This document shows, in pieces, positions 60,647-64,000 of a DNA stretch of 64,000 nucleotides. The DNA is from an uncultured Bacteroidales bacterium (GTDB lineage Bacteria; Bacteroidota; Bacteroidia; Bacteroidales; Tenuifilaceae), in contig CALBBQ010000008.1 of assembly GCA_937926785.1 (NCBI GenBank), positions 27,816 through 91,815 of the forward strand. Direction: 5' to 3'. The notes under the pieces are model-generated. The model searched no databases. It had not been told where the DNA came from and was given only the letters and a program-made list of their open reading frames with translations. Made by a program: the position numbers and the translations under genes. Positions within the stretch are counted from its first letter, which is position 1; every line of letters begins with the position of its first letter.

Positions 60647-63060
60647 TACCACAGTTTAGGGTATCGTTTGGGATTTACCTCGTGCATCAGCTCGTAAATG
60701 CCATCAAAAACATCTTCGGCATTGGGATTCGAGAAGTAATCGCCATCGGTGGTGTAGGCCGGACGATGCTCTTTTGCAGTAATTGTTTTGGCTGGTGAAT
60801 CGAGGTACTGGTATCCGCCACGCTCCTCAATCACCTTTTGAAGCATAAATGCGGTTGCACCTCCGGGTACATCTTCGTCGAAGAATACCACGCGATTAGT
60901 TTTTCTAACTGATTCCAGGATCAGGTTTGGAATGTCAAAAGGTAGTAGGGTTTGTACATCAATCAGCTCTACTGAAATGCCAAATTCCCATAGCTGCTCA
61001 ACCGCTTCCTGTGCAATTCTCACACAGCTCCCGTAAGTAACCAGGGTAACATCGGTTCCTTCTCTGAGGATCTCAGGAACCCCCAATGGAATTTTGTACT
61101 CTCCGATATTTTCGGGACGACGCTCTTTTAGTCGATAGCCGTTTAGAGGCTCAATTACCAATGCCGGATCGTCAGCCTCCAGCAGGGTATTGTAGAATCC
61201 TGCAGCTTGGGTCATATTCCTGGGTACGCAAACGTAAACTCCGCGGATGGAGTTTATTACCATGCTCAGGGGAGAACCTGCGTGCCAAACCCCCTCAAGC
61301 CGGTGCCCTCGGGTTGAAATGATAAGCGGTGCCATTTGTCCGCTCTTGGTACGCCAGCGGAGGGTAGCCAAATCGTCGCTCATGGTTTGCAGGGCATATA
61401 GCAGGTAGTCAAAGTATTGTATTTCTGCCACCGGCCTCATGCCTCTCAGGGCTAATCCTAAGCCTTGCCCAAGTATTGTGTTTTCACGAATGCCGGTATC
61501 CGAAATTCTCAGCTCGCCATACTTTTTCTGAAGTCCTTCATACGATTGGTTGACACCACCAATCCCGCCAACGTCCTCGCCAAATATCACCAGTAAGGGA
61601 TTCTTTTTAAACTGTGCATCCCAGTTGTCGCGGAGTATTTCGCGACCGGCCACCATGGGCGAATCGTCCTTGAAAATAGCCGGAACCCCTTTTATTTTCC
61701 ATGCTGCCCGGTCGGTTTCGCAGTAAAGGTGAGAGCTGTAGCGGTCGTACCCATCCTTCATATTCCGTTCCAACCATGCCGTAAGGTCGGCCTGTAGTTT
61801 CTCGCGTATGGAACAATCGGAACAAACATGCCTGAGTATTCGCTTGGCGGCGCTCATGTTGTCCTTGCGAATGGGATTAGGAATGGCTTTCAGCTGTTCG
61901 GTGATTATCCCCACTTTATCGATGTGTTCGCGCTTGCACATGCACGAGCGGTTATCGATAATCTTGATCAGTTCGTCGCGTTCCTTTTTGATGGGGTTGG
62001 TAAATTCAGCCCAGGCTTTATCGCGGGCTGCCTTTGCATCGGCAAGCGCTTTGGCTTCAATCTCGGCAAGTTCCTTCTCCGATGCATGTCCGTTTTCTAT
62101 AATCCAGTTCTTGAAACGCAGGTTGCAATCAAACTCCTTCTCCCATTCAAGCCTCTCCGGCGACTTATAGCGTTCATGCGAACCCGATGTGGAGTGGCCC
62201 TGGGGCTGGGTAATCTCGGTAACGTGGAAAAGTACCGGAACTTGCTCGCTTCTGGAACGTTCCACTCCCAAAGTAAAGGTCTCTATTAACGAAGGGTAAT
62301 CCCATCCTTTAACCTTGTATATGTATATGCCGTTTACATCTTTATCACCTTTCTCAAAACCCTTAACCAGTTCGGAAATGCTGCCTTTTGCGGTTTGGTA
62401 GTCTTTAGGAACCGATATCCCGTAACCATCGTCCCATACGGCAACTATCATGGGAACCTGCAGAACCGCTCCAGCATTAAGGGTTTCCCAGAAATGACCT
62501 TCCGATGTGCTGGCATCGCCAATGGTGCCAAAGGCCACCTCGTTACCTTTACGGCTGAACTGTTCAAAGCTCCACAGCTCCTTGTTATGCCTGAACAGCT
62601 TTGATGCCCATGCCAGCCCAAGTAAACGAGGCATTTGCCCTGCGGTTGGAGAGATGTCGGGGGTGCTGTTTTTTTGCTTGGTAAGGTCTTTCCATGTACC
62701 ATCGGGGTTAAGGCTTCGGGTGGCAAAGTGGTTGTTGAAGGTTCTGCCTGCATTGCCGGGATTGAGGGTAATATCGGTTTGACCGTAGAGCTGGGCAAAG
62801 AATTCTTCGGCTGTGAACAGCCCGGCAGCCATCATAAACGTTTGGTCGCGGTAGTAACCCGATCGCCAGTCGCCGTCCCTGAATGTTTTTGCCAGGGCAA
62901 TCTGTGCAAGCTCTTTGCCATCGCCAAAGATTCCAAACTTTGCCTTACCGGTAAGCACCTCCTTACGCCCCATAATGCTGATAGTGCGACTAAGGTGCGC
63001 AATGTAGTAGTCGTTGAGTATTTCGTCTTTTGAAAGGTTAATTTTTTTACTTGTGCTCAT
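60646..63060 (-). CDS. Alpha-ketoacid dehydrogenase E1, fused alpha-beta subunits
   Basis: This is the thiamine-dependent E1 component of a branched-chain or pyruvate-type dehydrogenase complex (804 residues). The alpha part (about 1-340) has ThDP motif GDASTSEGHFWETLNAG ... AVWDDGYGISVP. The beta part (about 455-804) has LVIFGEDVGGIGGVNQSYEGL, SDTGIRENTILGQGLGLALRGMRPVAEIQYFDYLL, and DEDVPGGATAFMLQKV. In Bacteroidota both subunits often occur fused. The linker carries four cysteines (SCMCKRE and VCSDCSIRE). Genes for E2 and E3 are not in the window. It is the last intact gene before a degraded mobile-element region. Confidence 0.92.
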   Translation of the reverse strand: MSTSKKINLSKDEILNDYYIAHLSRTISIMGRKEVLTGKAKFGIFGDGKELAQIALAKTFRDGDWRSGYYRDQTFMMAAGLFTAEEFFAQLYGQTDITLNPGNAGRTFNNHFATRSLNPDGTWKDLTKQKNSTPDISPTAGQMPRLLGLAWASKLFRHNKELWSFEQFSRKGNEVAFGTIGDASTSEGHFWETLNAGAVLQVPMIVAVWDDGYGISVPKDYQTAKGSISELVKGFEKGDKDVNGIYIYKVKGWDYPSLIETFTLGVERSRSEQVPVLFHVTEITQPQGHSTSGSHERYKSPERLEWEKEFDCNLRFKNWIIENGHASEKELAEIEAKALADAKAARDKAWAEFTNPIKKERDELIKIIDNRSCMCKREHIDKVGIITEQLKAIPNPIRKDNMSAAKRILRHVCSDCSIREKLQADLTAWLERNMKDGYDRYSSHLYCETDRAAWKIKGVPAIFKDDSPMVAGREILRDNWDAQFKKNPLLVIFGEDVGGIGGVNQSYEGLQKKYGELRISDTGIRENTILGQGLGLALRGMRPVAEIQYFDYLLYALQTMSDDLATLRWRTKSGQMAPLIISTRGHRLEGVWHAGSPLSMVINSIRGVYVCVPRNMTQAAGFYNTLLEADDPALVIEPLNGYRLKERRPENIGEYKIPLGVPEILREGTDVTLVTYGSCVRIAQEAVEQLWEFGISVELIDVQTLLPFDIPNLILESVRKTNRVVFFDEDVPGGATAFMLQKVIEERGGYQYLDSPAKTITAKEHRPAYTTDGDYFSNPNAEDVFDGIYELMHEVNPKRYPKLW

Positions 63061-63375
63061 TGTTAATGGTTAGTTGAGTTTCATCAGGTAAACAAAAAAA
63101 GGGGGTAAATGTTTGGACACTATGTTTATCGAATGTGTTTGGATAGCGAGGGCTCAAAAGTTTAATGTTGAAAACTTGACCCAGATATCTGGCAAAAAAT
63201 GGGTATTAGAGTGTTGTGAGACTGTTCGACGAACCGTGTCATATTTAACGGTGACCATATGGCCAGTACCAAGGGATTGCGGGCTTCGTCACTGTCTGCC
63301 GTTGCATAAGCTTCTGCGGGGCAGAAAACTTCAAACTCCCACTATCCCGGATATATTGCGTGTTAGCAATCTTTA
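63061..63375. other. Intergenic stretch without recognised genes
   Basis: About 315 bases between the E1 start and the LprI remnant. Open frames here show no family resemblance. No clear promoter of the E1 gene, hairpin or repeat could be recognised. It adjoins degraded mobile DNA and may itself be decayed. Confidence 0.5.
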
Positions 63376-63604
63376 TTATGTATCTGGTGTTAATAGCTTA
63401 TGTATTTGAACTAACCGAATTTTAGTCAATTCCAAGCTATATTTTGCTAGTCCCACCTCTCCCATGTTCCTCTTTTCCCATTGCACTTGCTAATAAAAGC
63501 TCATTATCTCTAAATTTAATCCATGACCTTTGTGCCTCTTTCAATTTTTATCCTCCGCCATTAACATCTCTAATAATCGTTTATAGTATTTCACTACTGA
63601 ACGA
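63376..63604 (-). pseudogene. Frameshifted remnant of an LprI-family (DUF1311) lysozyme-inhibitor gene
   Basis: Read on the minus strand, three frames in succession give parts of one LprI-type domain. They are KYYKRLLEMLMAEDKN (then a stop), LKEAQRSWIKFRDNELLLAS...GGTSKI (63544-63437) and YSLELTKIRLVQIHKLL, which ends at the TAA at 63376-63378. The order and the AQRxWIxFRD signature are those of the DUF1311/LprI family. At least two frameshifts separate the pieces and the 5' end is missing, where the IS4 remnant begins, so it cannot be functional. The call rests on reading the frames by eye. Confidence 0.6.
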
Positions 63605-63682
63605 CTAAAAAATAAATAAGGGGTTACTCTCCCAAGGTTTCACCCCATGCTGTAAGTTTGTTTTTGCGAGATAAACCACAAC

Positions 63683-64000
63683 ATGGACAAAAATAAGGAA
63701 ATAAAATTTGTCGGACAGCCGAACCCTTGGGCTTACGTTCAAGGAGCTACTGCTGATAGATTCAACGACGATTCGGCTATTCAGCGATATCCTCAAGGGT
63801 GCAGGCCTCAACCCCAAGAATGATGGCAAAAAGAAAGGCGGGCTCAAGGTGCATATGCTTATAGCTTGCAATTTGGACCAGCAAGTCGGGGTACTTTGTA
63901 ACCAGGCTAAAGAAGAATGCGGTATACACGGTGGTTGAAAGCCTTCGGGAGCAGGGCGGGGTCAAGGGCAAGGCCAGGGTTCTGAAAGAGGAAATCATTG
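63683..64000 (+). mobile_element. IS4-family transposase remnant with internal deletions, cut by window edge
   Basis: Three pieces of one transposase are seen in order. An N-terminal start at ATG 63683 reads MDKNKEIKFVGQP. A catalytic DDE segment in another frame reads SDSRTLGLTFKELLLIDSTT, then LFSDILKG and KKKGGLKVHMLI, where the first catalytic Asp is in LIDSTT. A C-terminal piece in a third frame reads WTSKSGYFVTRLKKNAVYTV and then GKARVLKEEII, up to the window end. The missing parts match two internal deletions at about 63710-63720 and 63850-63865. The element is therefore inactive on its own; a full copy elsewhere could still act on it. Terminal repeats could not be fixed. Confidence 0.7.

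Noticed and set aside
63355..63372. Sequence ATTGCGTGTTAGCAATC considered as an integron attC-like core
   Set aside because: GTTAGCA does not fit the GTTRRRY core, and no partner core site or cassette array could be found.
1..64000. tRNA, rRNA, CRISPR arrays, prophage or replication origin
   Set aside because: Intergenic regions were read for cloverleaf ends, regularly spaced repeats and phage genes; none was convincing.

Overview
The window looks like chromosomal DNA of an anaerobic or facultative member of the Bacteroidota, probably near the Bacteroidales/Marinilabiliales. The signs are: many start-proximal copies of the Bacteroidota -7 promoter element TAnnTTTG; almost no Shine-Dalgarno sequences; GldB, a PorE-like protein and a PorT-type barrel (gliding / type IX secretion); DUF4831 and Mut7-C proteins; a fused alpha/beta E1 dehydrogenase; and a tungsten-type aldehyde:ferredoxin oxidoreductase beside a KorAB ferredoxin oxidoreductase. 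Genus-level assignment is inference.

Layout. 1-5 kb: the 5' part of lpxH, a redox-dead TlpA-like lipoprotein, then an overlapping + strand run of aminotransferase, glycosyltransferase and a single OppC-type permease. 5-13.5 kb (- strand): lysS, then a tetR-tolC-adaptor-RND efflux operon. 13.7-21.2 kb (- strand): an envelope/signalling locus with a SiaC-like phosphoprotein (DUF1987), a TPR-membrane-SpoIIE phosphatase, an OmpA-anchored protein, a five-repeat Ig-like secreted protein whose N-terminus is paralogous to that OmpA protein, and a HAMP-GAF-coiled-coil membrane receptor; a small secreted basic protein lies on the + strand among them. This locus is the best candidate in the window for an incompletely described system. 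21.2-30.5 kb: AbgT transporter, thioredoxin, DUF4831 lipoprotein, Nnr (NAD(P)HX repair), POT transporter, an RRM RNA-binding protein and a methyl-accepting chemotaxis protein without a standard start codon. 30.6-45.1 kb: AOR, YjjG, dnaB, gldB, fhs, an OprP-like porin with a Pho-box-like repeat, lytic transglycosylase, uvrA, gamma-carbonic anhydrase, Mut7-C protein. 45.2-63.1 kb: korAB, PorE-like protein, GNAT, cysteine-desulfurase-like enzyme, an HsdR_N-domain protein, AMP nucleosidase, holA, rhomboid, Nudix, class-IV aminotransferase, YqgE, NhaC, outer-membrane barrel, E1 alpha/beta fusion. 63.4-64 kb: a frameshifted LprI remnant and an internally deleted IS4-family transposase that runs off the end.

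Most genes are ordinary housekeeping or envelope genes in short operons, separated by clear hairpin terminators. AOR, KorAB and the E1 fusion connect aldehyde and 2-oxoacid oxidation to ferredoxin or NAD, and Fhs supplies one-carbon units. No tRNA, rRNA, CRISPR array, prophage or replication origin was seen. All family assignments come from reading motifs by eye; no database search was run.
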